Shown: piece after piece, positions 31,728-40,986 of the stretch
Position numbering within the stretch: the first letter of the stretch is position 1
How the letters are laid out: every line of letters starts with the position of its first letter
From: a virus
IMG/VR virus record: IMGVR_UViG_3300042904_000107
Span: 33,145-97,144 of that record
Reading direction: 5' to 3' (one strand)
Length of the DNA stretch: 64,000 nucleotides
The notes under the pieces: generated by a model
The model's input: the letters and a program-made list of their open reading frames with translations, nothing else
Told to the model about the DNA's origin: nothing
The model's database searches: none
Position numbers and translations under genes: made by a program

Positions 31728-33247
31728 ATTTTTAATTGGACTTTGAAAATCTTGTAATCGAACTTCTCCGAATTGTAGATCTCCACTCTACCAATGAAAT
31801 GTTTCAATGTGTGGTTTCTGTGGCTCTTATATTGGAGAACATCTGATATGTCATAAAGATTTAGTAGGTCTTTTAATTCACTTTTTCGCAACCCTCTACC
31901 AAGCGATTGAAGGATTCTAATTCGGGATTTTGATGGAGAAGCAAAAATAATATTAGGGAGATTGCGAATATTAATACCTGTAGAGAATGTACCATAAGAC
32001 GCAACAATAATGGCATCTTTTTCGGTTTCAGCAATCTTTCTAATGTGTTCTCTATCCTCTGTAGCTGTTTTTCCAGAGACAAAAAACACTTTGCGCCCTG
32101 GCGCCGCATGGTTTTTAATATCTTCATAAAGTGGTTCACCGTGACGTTTGACTAGCTGAAATAGTATCAGCGTGTTCCCTTTTAATGAAAGTGCAAGGTT
32201 TCTAATGAATCGGTTGCGTTTTTCACAGGATACCAAGAAGTCGATTTCGTCTTGGTATGTGGCACCTTTCATTTTCTTACAGATTTCTTCAGGATAGTGC
32301 AGCATGAGGCAATTAATCTTCATGTCTGCCACGGCGCCGTCGTCCATCAACTTCTTCGTTGTTGTGACAGTGTAGACTTTACCAAAAAGGCCTTCCAAGA
32401 CAAGCTTGTGGGTTTTCGTGCCATCTAGTGTACCAGTTGTCCCGAAACGATAGGGAGCACCGGTGCACTTCTTCATGATAGAGGTTAACGAATTGGCTTT
32501 GAAAGAATGAGCTTCATCACCAACTACCATATCAAACTGGTCAAAATAGTGCTGTCCTAGTTTGTAAATGCTCTGCCAAGTGGAAATAATGATCTGTTTC
32601 TCTGAACCCTTGTCTTGTCCTTCGTATACCATGTGGGCTTCATCGCGCACATCCCATTTGTCAGCATATGAATATTCACCAAAATCAGTGTACATCTGTG
32701 CTACCAGAGAGGTTGTAGGAACAACAATAAGGATTTTCTTGTCCGTAAATTGCTGGTAGTATCTTAGTAACAGGTAGATTATGAGTGACTTACCACTTGC
32801 CGTAGGAGAGAGCAGCATACATCTCTTAGATTGGACTGCATGCCGGAATGCCGCAATCTGGTAGTCATGCGGTGTAATTGGTTTGAATTCTCCTTCATGT
32901 TTTGCGTGGAGATTGAGGGACGCTGCAAAGTCCTGAGCTTCAATGACCGAAAACTCCTCTTCAACGTCGAGGGGTTGGTCAAGCCATTCAATGTCGTACT
33001 CATTTAATTTGGCGTACTCCTTGATATGTGGTAGAAGTCCAGCGTATATTTCATTCGTACGGCGGTCGAAAAGACGGATTTTACCATCCCACAGCTTCAT
33101 TCGGTACTTCGGATTGAACTTGAACCCAGGCACGTAGAAGCTGAAGAAATCCACTAAGGATGAGATGATAGAGTCCACGGCATAAACATTCAGGAATGTT
33201 TCATTCTTTTTGCCAATGTAAAGCGTCTTTTCTTCAAGCCGTGCCAT
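31724..33247 (-). CDS. uvsW: recombination DNA-RNA helicase UvsW
   Basis: 507 residues, T4 UvsW has 502. Superfamily 2 motifs: SPTASGKS at 147-154, GDEAH at 243-247, TTGTLDG near 268-274, and helicase C-terminal SLGRGLRKS near 448-456. The N-terminal region (about 1-90) with FNPKYRMKLWDGKIRLFD is the UvsW-specific double-stranded DNA-binding domain. UvsW unwinds R-loops and branched DNA, switching replication from origin to recombination mode. Next to uvsY as in T4. Confidence 0.96.
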   Translation of the reverse strand: MARLEEKTLYIGKKNETFLNVYAVDSIISSLVDFFSFYVPGFKFNPKYRMKLWDGKIRLFDRRTNEIYAGLLPHIKEYAKLNEYDIEWLDQPLDVEEEFSVIEAQDFAASLNLHAKHEGEFKPITPHDYQIAAFRHAVQSKRCMLLSPTASGKSLIIYLLLRYYQQFTDKKILIVVPTTSLVAQMYTDFGEYSYADKWDVRDEAHMVYEGQDKGSEKQIIISTWQSIYKLGQHYFDQFDMVVGDEAHSFKANSLTSIMKKCTGAPYRFGTTGTLDGTKTHKLVLEGLFGKVYTVTTTKKLMDDGAVADMKINCLMLHYPEEICKKMKGATYQDEIDFLVSCEKRNRFIRNLALSLKGNTLILFQLVKRHGEPLYEDIKNHAAPGRKVFFVSGKTATEDREHIRKIAETEKDAIIVASYGTFSTGINIRNLPNIIFASPSKSRIRILQSLGRGLRKSELKDLLNLYDISDVLQYKSHRNHTLKHFIGRVEIYNSEKFDYKIFKVQLKI

Positions 33248-33249
33248 TA

Positions 33250-33690
33250 TTAGTCGTCCTTAGGAGCACCACCATTTACGAATTTGTAGTATTCGATGGC
33301 GTTGCGTATTAACCACGTGCGTTGTGCCACTTGTTCCAATGTTCGCTTAAGGAAGTCAATAATCTCTTCCTTAGATTCGATTTTGGCACGTAATTCCTGT
33401 AAATCAGGATCGGCAGCTAAGTACAACTTAACATCCGCATCCATGATTTTCTTTAATAGTGGTTTCTTTTCGTATACTTCTGGATCCGCTTTCTTGCGGT
33501 AATATTCCCACTGTTGCAAGTACAGTACATCCCACTCGCGCTCTAACCTCTTTAAGGCGTCGCGTTCTCTGCGGAGCATACAACTGTAGGTGTGGTGTAT
33601 TTCTGGAGTGATAACTGCATCATGATTTAATTGGTCGCCATTGAGTTTCAGGTCACGTTTTACCTGATCTTGCAATTCTGTTAAAGTCAC
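33250..33690 (-). CDS. uvsY: recombination mediator UvsY
   Basis: 146 residues (T4 UvsY 137). LTELQDQVKRDLKLNGDQLN at 2-21, LYLAADPDLQELRAKIE near 91-107, followed by FLKRTLEQVAQRTWLIRNAI near 113-132, follow the T4 UvsY pattern. UvsY loads UvsX recombinase on gp32-covered single-stranded DNA. Adjacent to uvsW. Confidence 0.9.
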   Translation of the reverse strand: MTLTELQDQVKRDLKLNGDQLNHDAVITPEIHHTYSCMLRRERDALKRLEREWDVLYLQQWEYYRKKADPEVYEKKPLLKKIMDADVKLYLAADPDLQELRAKIESKEEIIDFLKRTLEQVAQRTWLIRNAIEYYKFVNGGAPKDD

Positions 33691-33698
33691 ACCATTAC

Positions 33699-34280
33699 TT
33701 ATGGTGTTTGTTCTTTCGAGTATTCCGGCTCATCAACACTCATCAAATCGTACCACGTGTATGCAAATTGTGCGATTGCTACACGTTGGTCGGGATTGTC
33801 TGTATTATTGGTGAATCGGATTTCGCTGAGTGAAATTGGGAACGCATCCCGGAAGAAACAGACAATATTTGGAATAGATTCATTGGTTAAAATCACAAGC
33901 ACGGCATCTGACACGAGGCCACGATTTGGGTCGGAACCAATACCGTTCGCTTTCAAATCACTGTAACCACTGCTATTAACTGGCATAGCCAATTTTCGCA
34001 TCCAATTCACAAGTTCAACGTAGTTGTTTAAATCCTCATCCACAATGAACTCTATTTCCTGAGGTTGATATTCGATATTCAAACCACTGTGAGGAATTGG
34101 ATTCAGATTGGTTTTCTGCCAAGCTACGGGTAATGATGTGGCAGGTATGTTAGCTGAACGACACTTGAAAGACACTTCCGGAAGTTTACGGATTGCAAAG
34201 GTAAATTTGTTCTCTAATAGCTCGTTGACGTTTTTCGGCTGTCTATTATAGACACCAATGTCCTTATAGTCTTCGCTCAT
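33699..34280 (-). CDS. tail-tube-fold structural protein
   Basis: 193 residues. FTFAIRKLPEVSFKCRSANI near 26-45, NIEYQPQEIEFIVDEDLNNY near 69-88 and VNWMRKL near 91-97 follow the pattern of T4-type tail tube/baseplate tube proteins (gp19, gp54 group). Two genes of this fold are in the window; the other one (45564-46145) sits next to the sheath gene and is the better tube candidate, so this may be a baseplate or tail-completion protein. Confidence 0.7.
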   Translation of the reverse strand: MSEDYKDIGVYNRQPKNVNELLENKFTFAIRKLPEVSFKCRSANIPATSLPVAWQKTNLNPIPHSGLNIEYQPQEIEFIVDEDLNNYVELVNWMRKLAMPVNSSGYSDLKANGIGSDPNRGLVSDAVLVILTNESIPNIVCFFRDAFPISLSEIRFTNNTDNPDQRVAIAQFAYTWYDLMSVDEPEYSKEQTP

Positions 34281-34281
34281 C

Positions 34282-34479
34282 TTACATCCTTATAGAAGTT
34301 TTCTTTGCGCCACCTTGTGCCTTCACCCAAGCACCTAGGATAGGCCCCGGAAGTCCGTCTTCAATAATCGCTACAAATACCGCATTATGGTGATTGCAGA
34401 GATTTGCCCACCGTTCACCTGTTTTAGAAAACTGAGGGTGTTTGGCGATAGCATCACATTCTACCCAAGTACAATTCAT
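34282..34479 (-). CDS. unknown 65-residue Cys/His protein
   Basis: Begins MNCTWVECDAIAKHPQFSKT; C-x4-C near the start and CNHHN near 28-32 may bind zinc, as in small phage peptides of the form CxxxxCxxxA...WxxLCxxH. CATAAATA about 12 nt upstream of the ATG resembles the late promoter. Confidence 0.6.
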   Translation of the reverse strand: MNCTWVECDAIAKHPQFSKTGERWANLCNHHNAVFVAIIEDGLPGPILGAWVKAQGGAKKTSIRM

Positions 34480-34527
34480 CGGAAGTATTTATGGTCAAAT
34501 AAGGGGTGGCTTAACCACCCCAATTGG

Positions 34528-37077
34528 TTATTTAAATTCTATTCCGGAAACACCCAAACCACTAAATGCAGAAGGTTTACCGATATTTAAAGTAAATTCC
34601 TTAGTATCAGAGGATCCAACGGAATTAGTAACTTGTACCGTAAAAATAAACTGACCACTGGTGGTAGGAGTTCCAGATAAAACTCCCGGTGACGATAGTG
34701 TAATACCCGTGGGTAAAGTTCCGACTGTTACAGTCCACGTAAGCGTCCCGGTCCCAGAGGCAAGCAATATTTTGTTGTATGGAAGCCCCGTCGTACCTGG
34801 ATGCACCGTGGTAGTCGTAATGCTTGGGGGTTCGACCGGTTCGGAGTCATCATACGGAGTAAAGGCGTAGACTAAATCACCGGTTGAGTTTTGTGCTGAG
34901 TATACAGCGCCGGCATGGGCATGAAGCCAGTCCCACGCTTCCTGACCGATCAAATCACCGTCATTTATTCCAGGTAAAAATACAGCACCAGCAATAGCTC
35001 TCGCCACATACCCAACAGGAGTGGTACTGGTAAGTGCGGTTTTATCTGAATCTGATATGAGCGATTTCATCTCACTCCATGTCTGGATAAACGGATTACC
35101 CGTTGCGGTAGTCTTTACCGCAGTATGAAACACGTCAACCAGATACGGGTTATAGTCCGGATCGCGTAATTGGTGCAATAGGTTCTTGATTACGGTCGTA
35201 CGCAATGGTGTAATGCTAGTGAACCCTAGCTTCTCCAACCACCCAAATACGAAGTGGTTATAATTCCACATCCAAGGAGAGCCTACCGTGTAAGCTCCAG
35301 GCTCTAGACCAGCCAAAGATGCGATTACACCGTTGTCTAGAAACTGCAAAGGGTTGGTGGCGTTTGCGCCAATGTAGTACTGCCCCCAACAGTGCTTAGA
35401 GGTTTCTGTGGCCGCGTTGAATGGAGATGACGTACAAGGTTCATAGAAGTTACCATCGAGAATCTTGTGCCGGCCTTCCCGAATCGCGATGTTATTGGCA
35501 AGCTTCTGACCGTAGTAATATTTTTCTGGGTCTGTCTCCGGAGAAACCAGCGATGCCATACCAATTGCCAGCATAGACCATGCCTCACCACGGATCTCTT
35601 CTCCAGATGGCATAAAGCCCCAATCTAAATGCCGCGCGTTGGTGATACCGGAATTCGTCGGAGGTTGCCCTCTAGTAAGACACCACGAAGCCCAGAAATA
35701 CATCTCTTCCAACCAATAGTAATCACCACTCGTGAGGTAGGCAATGTACGTCATCGGGTATAGATGCGCTGTATCTGGATTCCATCCACCCATGGTGCGC
35801 GTGCCAACTGGTGTAACTTTGTCAGCCGCCAACACTGCCCCTTGGTTACGGTTAATTTCCCGTACGGTGGGCCGCGCGTCAATAGAGATAGGTCGTCCGA
35901 AGGCATCGGCGGTATGTAAGCCAGCAGTTACACACTGTTCCGACAATGCACAGAAGGTTCTCCCTGTGAGGCTCTCTCGGTAGTGGATAGGCACATAACC
36001 GCTTACATCTGCGTTCTTACGCCGTAAATCCTCCATACGCGGATCGAACGTGTACAGGTAGCCAGCATCCCAACGCTGTATAGGCGCTTCGGGGTTCATG
36101 CCAGCGAAGCCTTTGAACCAGTCCCCACCATACGACGGGTCAGTTCCCATAATGTCCCCAAGGAAATCATCATGGTTGGCGAAGGAGTTAAGACTAGCGA
36201 GGATATGGGTCTCAGTGAATGTACGTGATGTGTCAAATGGTGGAACCGAGCCGGTCTTTATCATGTAAGGTAAGTTGTAATCGATCTTTACCTCTCCTGG
36301 TTCGGTGCCGTCCCAAAATGTTTTACGCCATCTAGCAAGAGCATGATGGGTAAACGTACTCTTGGTATATACAGGAGAACCAGCCGATGTGTTCAAAGCC
36401 ACGGAATAAGACATATTCTGAAGCTTAGTTGTCCAGCAGTTCTCCAGAATATAATCCATCTTTACTCCTGGCCATCCTGCGTGGAAGGTTGCGATAAACA
36501 TCGGATGAAGAGTCTCATATGCATCCCATCCAAGATCATAGGCTAATGACGATGTACGATCCTCGATAATCACTTGATTTAGGTAAGGACCTTGAATCCA
36601 ATATCGCCACGCACCGGCTGCCATCATCGTACGGGCATCAGCCGTTAGTGTTGTACCGTTAGTAATATTGATACTTGCTTCCCAGGTACCCCCATTATGA
36701 TCCAACATCTGAGTTTGTGTCAAAGATGCCAAATTACACAGAGTTGTATTTGCCAAGTGGCATGGACTGGTATCACTAACGAACGAAACAATATTTGTGG
36801 TGTTTGCTAAAAGAGTGGCCGGAAAACTGATAATTGTATGGGCTGCTGAACCGTCTGGCCACGAAGTTTTGCGGTTTATCTGATAGATTGAGGGTGCAGC
36901 CCCTTGAAAGATCGGCTTGGGAAACAACATAATCTCTCCTTGTTTGAAAACGCGAGAGATTATTATAGGCCTGTCAACCTGATCCGATCCTGTGGTCTCG
37001 GTGATATGCACTTCGCTGGTAACGGCGCCAAATGACGCCGTTGCCAGTAGTAGAATTAGTAACAAAAGTCGTTTCAT
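34528..37077 (-). CDS. large secreted-type protein with Ig-like (He_PIG) domain, possible polysaccharide-active
   Basis: 849 residues. The N-terminus MKRLLLLILLLATASFG is a signal peptide. Residues about 30-110 (RPIIISRVFKQGEI and KTSWPDGSAAHTIISFPATL) resemble the start of exo-rhamnogalacturonan lyase-like or related proteins; the middle is all-alpha and Trp-rich, as in alpha-toroid sugar-active enzymes. Residues about 750-838 (TGLPYNKILLASGTGTLTW, LPTGITLSSPGVLSGTPTTS) form a He_PIG Ig-like domain. Downstream of the capsid gene, in late direction. Could be a host-surface depolymerase; activity not shown. Confidence 0.65.
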   Translation of the reverse strand: MKRLLLLILLLATASFGAVTSEVHITETTGSDQVDRPIIISRVFKQGEIMLFPKPIFQGAAPSIYQINRKTSWPDGSAAHTIISFPATLLANTTNIVSFVSDTSPCHLANTTLCNLASLTQTQMLDHNGGTWEASINITNGTTLTADARTMMAAGAWRYWIQGPYLNQVIIEDRTSSLAYDLGWDAYETLHPMFIATFHAGWPGVKMDYILENCWTTKLQNMSYSVALNTSAGSPVYTKSTFTHHALARWRKTFWDGTEPGEVKIDYNLPYMIKTGSVPPFDTSRTFTETHILASLNSFANHDDFLGDIMGTDPSYGGDWFKGFAGMNPEAPIQRWDAGYLYTFDPRMEDLRRKNADVSGYVPIHYRESLTGRTFCALSEQCVTAGLHTADAFGRPISIDARPTVREINRNQGAVLAADKVTPVGTRTMGGWNPDTAHLYPMTYIAYLTSGDYYWLEEMYFWASWCLTRGQPPTNSGITNARHLDWGFMPSGEEIRGEAWSMLAIGMASLVSPETDPEKYYYGQKLANNIAIREGRHKILDGNFYEPCTSSPFNAATETSKHCWGQYYIGANATNPLQFLDNGVIASLAGLEPGAYTVGSPWMWNYNHFVFGWLEKLGFTSITPLRTTVIKNLLHQLRDPDYNPYLVDVFHTAVKTTATGNPFIQTWSEMKSLISDSDKTALTSTTPVGYVARAIAGAVFLPGINDGDLIGQEAWDWLHAHAGAVYSAQNSTGDLVYAFTPYDDSEPVEPPSITTTTVHPGTTGLPYNKILLASGTGTLTWTVTVGTLPTGITLSSPGVLSGTPTTSGQFIFTVQVTNSVGSSDTKEFTLNIGKPSAFSGLGVSGIEFK

Positions 37078-37968
37078 TTATTGACCTGCTCCCCATCCAT
37101 TGATAGACCCGCCTGTACGAACACCAATTCCTGCAGATCCGGTAGCCGTAACGTCACTGTTTGTTGCGCTAATTTTAACGTCACCGTTCACCGATAATTG
37201 AATACTGCTTCCGACACATGACAGGCGTATCACGTCACCGGCACTCAGAGTCCAAGTAAAGGTGCCGATAGTCGAGGCTCCACCGGTAAGATATCGGCGA
37301 ATCCACAACTGAGTGGCTGTATGGTTGTATCCTCCAAAATAACCATTTACGAGACTGGTTGTACCGGTTCCCCTACAGATTACTTGTACAGACTTATCTG
37401 TCGTGGTTGTAGTTAATTCCACATAGTAATCCGCGCTTGGTGGAGCGTAACTGGAGAAATACACAGCCCCTGTTGTTCCCAGTTCGTTGCTTGCTACGGC
37501 GTTACCCGAACCGTCTAGAGCGATAACCGAGTTCGCTCCCTTGGCAGTCCATGTATGTCCCGAATCGCTGGTGTGTGACGTTAGATTCGTACCGTTTGAT
37601 CCGGTAAATGTATCAGTCGGAGGCAACACCACAGTATATGCGGCACTACCTACAGCGGAATCGGGGTATCCAGGACAACCTATTACTTTAGCCTTAATTG
37701 TTCTCGATGAGGTGACATTGTTTACAGTACTGTTTGTGTCACCGGCATCTGGTGTCGACCCGTCAATCGTGTAGTAGATATATGGATCGCAACCAGATGT
37801 AGCTGTTGAAATGGTTACATTTGTACCGGAAGATACTGTACCGGCGACCGGTGAAAATGTTGGGGTTGACGCCGGTCCGGTGGCTACATTAGTTGTAAAA
37901 AATATTGACGGTGGATTCTGTCCGAAAGCCAAAACCGCAAATATAAAACCTAGTAAAAGGAGTCTCAT
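37078..37968 (-). CDS. secreted-type beta-rich protein with chitobiase/FN3-like and LamG-like parts
   Basis: 296 residues. Signal peptide MRLLLLGFIFAVLAFG followed by Gln. Residues 35-115 with DPYIYYTIDGSTPDAGD and RTIKAKVIG match the CHB_HEX_C_1 domain common in bacterial surface proteins; the rest looks like a concanavalin-type jelly roll (DTFTGSNGTNLTSHTSD, WIRRYLTGG). Its start coincides with the end of the gene upstream and its end with the start of the next, so the three are one unit. Confidence 0.7.
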   Translation of the reverse strand: MRLLLLGFIFAVLAFGQNPPSIFFTTNVATGPASTPTFSPVAGTVSSGTNVTISTATSGCDPYIYYTIDGSTPDAGDTNSTVNNVTSSRTIKAKVIGCPGYPDSAVGSAAYTVVLPPTDTFTGSNGTNLTSHTSDSGHTWTAKGANSVIALDGSGNAVASNELGTTGAVYFSSYAPPSADYYVELTTTTTDKSVQVICRGTGTTSLVNGYFGGYNHTATQLWIRRYLTGGASTIGTFTWTLSAGDVIRLSCVGSSIQLSVNGDVKISATNSDVTATGSAGIGVRTGGSINGWGAGQ

Positions 37969-39131
37969 TAGTCAAAATTTCCTCTATAATTCGAAAGGCA
38001 ATACGTCCCCTCATAAAGAATAGCGAGGACATCAACAGATCCGGCAGCCGCCGTGGGGGTCACTGCTCCCGCTCCACCACCACCGACCTTAAAATCGCTG
38101 TTTTGGGTGCAGGCATTAGAAGAAGACGTAGATCCTGTTCCTAATGTTAGTGTGTGCGATCCGCCCGCGCCCTGTGTAACAATCACCGCGTAAAATCCGC
38201 CGGATGACATATTACTAATTGTGAGAACACAACTACCGGTTAAAGTGAGACGACCGATATATTTTCCGGAAGTAATTGCCCAATTTTGCGTTCCATTGCA
38301 ATTTGTGGAAATAGTTTCAGGAGATGAAACGGGCGCCCCGGCCGGTCCGGTAGGACCCGTAGAGTTCAGCGAAACATATCCAGTAGGTGTGTACTTAACG
38401 TAATGTTCATTGGAACCACCACCAACTGTGCTGTCCGCTGCGTCGGTACCATCATTGATTTGAAGTACCTGACCTTGCACCGGAGTACAATAATCAACCG
38501 GCCACGTAGGGTTTAACGCCAGGAGCGCAGCACAACCTGCATTACCAGGAAGTTCATTGATAGTGGTACTATTGACAGTGATTTTCGTTGGTTGTCCGAC
38601 GCCAATGGCAACTTCTCCAAGAACATTGAGTCCATTGTTGTTGTTAGAGCTAACCCCTGGGAAACTATCGTTAGTTTGGGTAACCCAATCATCCGCGACG
38701 GAGCATCCATCACCATTAGCGCAAATATATGTCTGATTGGAAGAAGAAATACAAAATGCTCGATGTGGTCCGGTGGTGTCACCAGGTGAACCCACACACG
38801 GGAATGTGGGACCCTTAAAACCATTTGTTGGGTCAAATTCCATATTACCGATGTTTACTTTACCATCAGCACCAGCATTGATTCGGAGACCGTACACGTT
38901 GGTATCCAAACAGTCATACCATTGATTGGTATCCGTTTTTAAAAACGCTATACCTTTCGAAGAATCACAGGTTGACGGGATAGTTTCTCCCGACGTGAAC
39001 TTTACGGTAGAATTGAAATTTTGATTTATTTTGCTCGGAAGGTCCTTAATCTTTACATTATCTGGAATTGTAACAACTTGACCATATAATGAAAAACAAA
39101 GGATAAGAATAAGAGAAATTTTAGAAAGCAT
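37968..39131 (-). CDS. secreted-type fibre-like protein
   Basis: 387 residues from the ATG at 39129-39131 with GGGAG upstream. Signal peptide MLSKISLILILCFSLYG. Ser, Thr, Gly and Asn rich, with a short collagen-like TGPTGPAGAP near 267-276 and a C-terminal beta-rich domain with GSCVLTISNMSSGGFYAVIV. This is how tail fibres and bacterial surface filaments look; a virion role is plausible but the signal peptide is odd for one. TATAAATA at 39183-39190 lies 52 nt upstream. Confidence 0.65.
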   Translation of the reverse strand: MLSKISLILILCFSLYGQVVTIPDNVKIKDLPSKINQNFNSTVKFTSGETIPSTCDSSKGIAFLKTDTNQWYDCLDTNVYGLRINAGADGKVNIGNMEFDPTNGFKGPTFPCVGSPGDTTGPHRAFCISSSNQTYICANGDGCSVADDWVTQTNDSFPGVSSNNNNGLNVLGEVAIGVGQPTKITVNSTTINELPGNAGCAALLALNPTWPVDYCTPVQGQVLQINDGTDAADSTVGGGSNEHYVKYTPTGYVSLNSTGPTGPAGAPVSSPETISTNCNGTQNWAITSGKYIGRLTLTGSCVLTISNMSSGGFYAVIVTQGAGGSHTLTLGTGSTSSSNACTQNSDFKVGGGGAGAVTPTAAAGSVDVLAILYEGTYCLSNYRGNFD

Positions 39132-39480
39132 CTGCACTCCCAGTAATGATGTTTGCGGTAAGTTCGGTCCGATCTACTGTCATATTTATAGTCCTATACA
39201 ATAGCCAATTATTTTCAAATAATAGTCCCACAGTTTCTCCTATTTGGAGATTTTGAGCATTTGCCCTATCAAGTGTTAACCAAGCAGATTCCATACTCGA
39301 TCCTGTATTTGAATCATTTCCGGAAATTGGGTTAACAAAATACGTAAAACTAGGAGGTGTTTTCCAAGTCAAACTAAAAGTATTAGGAAGTTGAGCGGTA
39401 ATGGATAGCCAAATGTCCTGTGGTACCAGATATCCTTCTAAAGTATTTAAATTTAAAATAATGAATCCAGCATTAGGCAT
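39121..39480 (-). CDS. 119-residue protein resembling the start of a beta-helix protein
   Basis: Begins MPNAGFIILNLNTLEGYLVP. Residues 45-80 (FVNPISGNDSNTGSSMESAW and LTLDRAN) look like the N-terminal cap of right-handed beta-helix tailspikes or pectate lyases, but the helix itself is absent, so it may be a remnant or a small adaptor. It overlaps the next gene by 11 nt. Confidence 0.55.
   Translation of the reverse strand: MPNAGFIILNLNTLEGYLVPQDIWLSITAQLPNTFSLTWKTPPSFTYFVNPISGNDSNTGSSMESAWLTLDRANAQNLQIGETVGLLFENNWLLYRTINMTVDRTELTANIITGSADAF
39183..39190 (-). promoter_or_regulatory. late promoter (TATAAATA)
   Basis: Exact T4-type late -10 box TATAAATA on the minus strand, 52 nt upstream of the start at 39131, inside the end of the preceding gene. 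It would drive the three secreted-type genes. Confidence 0.6.
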
Positions 39481-39530
39481 ACTTATGACTTCCTTCGTAA
39501 AGTATTTATTTGGTTAATCTTGTGACCAAA

Positions 39531-39558
39531 TAAAAAAAGGGTAGCCGAAGCTACCCTT
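39531..39558 (-). terminator. rho-independent terminator after gene 23
   Basis: Minus-strand stem AAGGGTAGC/GCTACCCTT (39550-39558 with 39537-39545), loop TTCG, followed by a run of seven T. Typical intrinsic terminator about 50 nt past the major capsid gene. Confidence 0.88.
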
Positions 39559-39608
39559 AGTTAATCGCCGCTTCTCAAGCGGTCAGTTTAATTTGTATTC
39601 CGCTCAGA

Positions 39609-40916
39609 TTACAGAAGGTTTGTGACCTTAATCATGCGGTAGTATGGATTGCTGTTTGCGCGCAAGGATGCGTTGCTGTCGCTCCAGAATGGGTTCGGTG
39701 CCACGGCGTAACGTGTCTTGAACGCAATCTTTGGCTGGAACGTGTCAGGATCCTGTGCTCTGAAGAGTTGCAATGGCACATATGGGCAATAGAAGAAACC
39801 AGCATCATATGCGTTGGTTCCCTTATAGCCGACTAGCAAGAACTCTTCGTTTGCGCCAGCATTACCGAAGTAAGGATCAATGTAGACGCGGTAGCGACCG
39901 TTCAGAACTCCAGCAAACGTGTTGCCAGTGTCATCAACTGTCAAGTCTGTGCTTAGGGCAGGTGTGTAGTCAAGCTTACCGGCCATGACGAGAGCCGAAG
40001 CCACGTCGCTGGAGCAGATGATTACGTTACCCTTACCGCGTCTGGTTGCCTTCGCGATTGCGTTAGCATCGCGCTCTACACCAAACAGAAGACCCTTGAA
40101 CTTTTCAACGCTCCAACGACCGTTTGCGTCCACATCAAGGTCGAACACACCAGGAGTTGTTGCATACTGGGCGCCAGGTACTGCCAAGAAGTAGATTGTG
40201 CGGATGATTTCGCGGTTGATTTCGGTCAAAATTTCTGCCGACAGAATGTTTGCCAACTCTGTTTCAGCGTCTAGACCGTGGATTGCCTTTAGGTCCTGTG
40301 CAACTTCAACACTGTACTCGGCCTTCAGAGCGCGGCTCTTTGCCTCGACTGAAATCTTTTCGATGCTGAATGCCATTTGCTGGAAGTCAGGTCCAACACC
40401 ATCACCGAGCGCTTCGCTCTGTGCTGTGCTGAATGGACGACCAGTTGTATAACCGGTTGCTGTTGGCGGGAAGCCAGTTGCTACCGGATCAGTACCAGCA
40501 TGTGCTGTGCCGCTGAAACCGGCTGCTGTTGCACCAGAGAAAGCGGTGTCAGCTTCGTTGAATAGCGCTTCCGTTCCCGTCTTGCTTGTGTAACGTGACT
40601 TCATGGCGAAGATTAGGCCCGTAGGTCCAACCATCGGCTGCACACCGCACACGTCATAAGCAATAAGGTTTGGCATCGCCCGACGAACTAGTGAAATCAG
40701 AATAGGATCAAAATTCGCAATACCGGTGCCTGTGCTCAATGTTGGAGCGGCCTCGGCAAGAATCTGACCGGTCTTCTTGAACTCTTCCTTCTGATTCTCC
40801 ATAACCGTCGCAAGGACGCGGCGCTTATGGCGATTCGTCAGTTTACCAAAACTATCGTCATCGAGAACTTCAGCCCATTTTTCAACTAGCTGGTCTGTAG
40901 TTACTTGTGGATTCAT
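39609..40916 (-). CDS. 23: major capsid protein (gp23)
   Basis: 435 residues. The N-terminal propeptide ends at about residue 55: GQILAEAAP at 50-58 fits the gp21 protease site (hydrophobic-x-Glu), with cleavage after Glu55. NFDPILISLVRRAMPNLIAY near 67-86 and GPTGLIFAMKSRYTS near 98-112 are characteristic of T4-like capsids; the end DTFQPKIAFKTRYAVAPNPF is also typical. It forms the hexamers of the head. Preceded by a TATAAATA late promoter and followed by a terminator. Confidence 0.97.
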   Translation of the reverse strand: MNPQVTTDQLVEKWAEVLDDDSFGKLTNRHKRRVLATVMENQKEEFKKTGQILAEAAPTLSTGTGIANFDPILISLVRRAMPNLIAYDVCGVQPMVGPTGLIFAMKSRYTSKTGTEALFNEADTAFSGATAAGFSGTAHAGTDPVATGFPPTATGYTTGRPFSTAQSEALGDGVGPDFQQMAFSIEKISVEAKSRALKAEYSVEVAQDLKAIHGLDAETELANILSAEILTEINREIIRTIYFLAVPGAQYATTPGVFDLDVDANGRWSVEKFKGLLFGVERDANAIAKATRRGKGNVIICSSDVASALVMAGKLDYTPALSTDLTVDDTGNTFAGVLNGRYRVYIDPYFGNAGANEEFLLVGYKGTNAYDAGFFYCPYVPLQLFRAQDPDTFQPKIAFKTRYAVAPNPFWSDSNASLRANSNPYYRMIKVTNLL

Positions 40917-40972
40917 TTACTGATTCTCCTTGAAACTCTCAGATTCTTTTAAATAACTTTATGTTTCAGAGT

Positions 40973-40980
40973 TATTTATA
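40973..40980 (-). promoter_or_regulatory. late promoter (TATAAATA) of gene 23
   Basis: TATAAATA on the minus strand 57 nt upstream of the gene 23 ATG, which itself has AAGGAGA. This matches the T4 late consensus recognised by gp55. Confidence 0.82.
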
Positions 40981-40986
40981 AAATCC

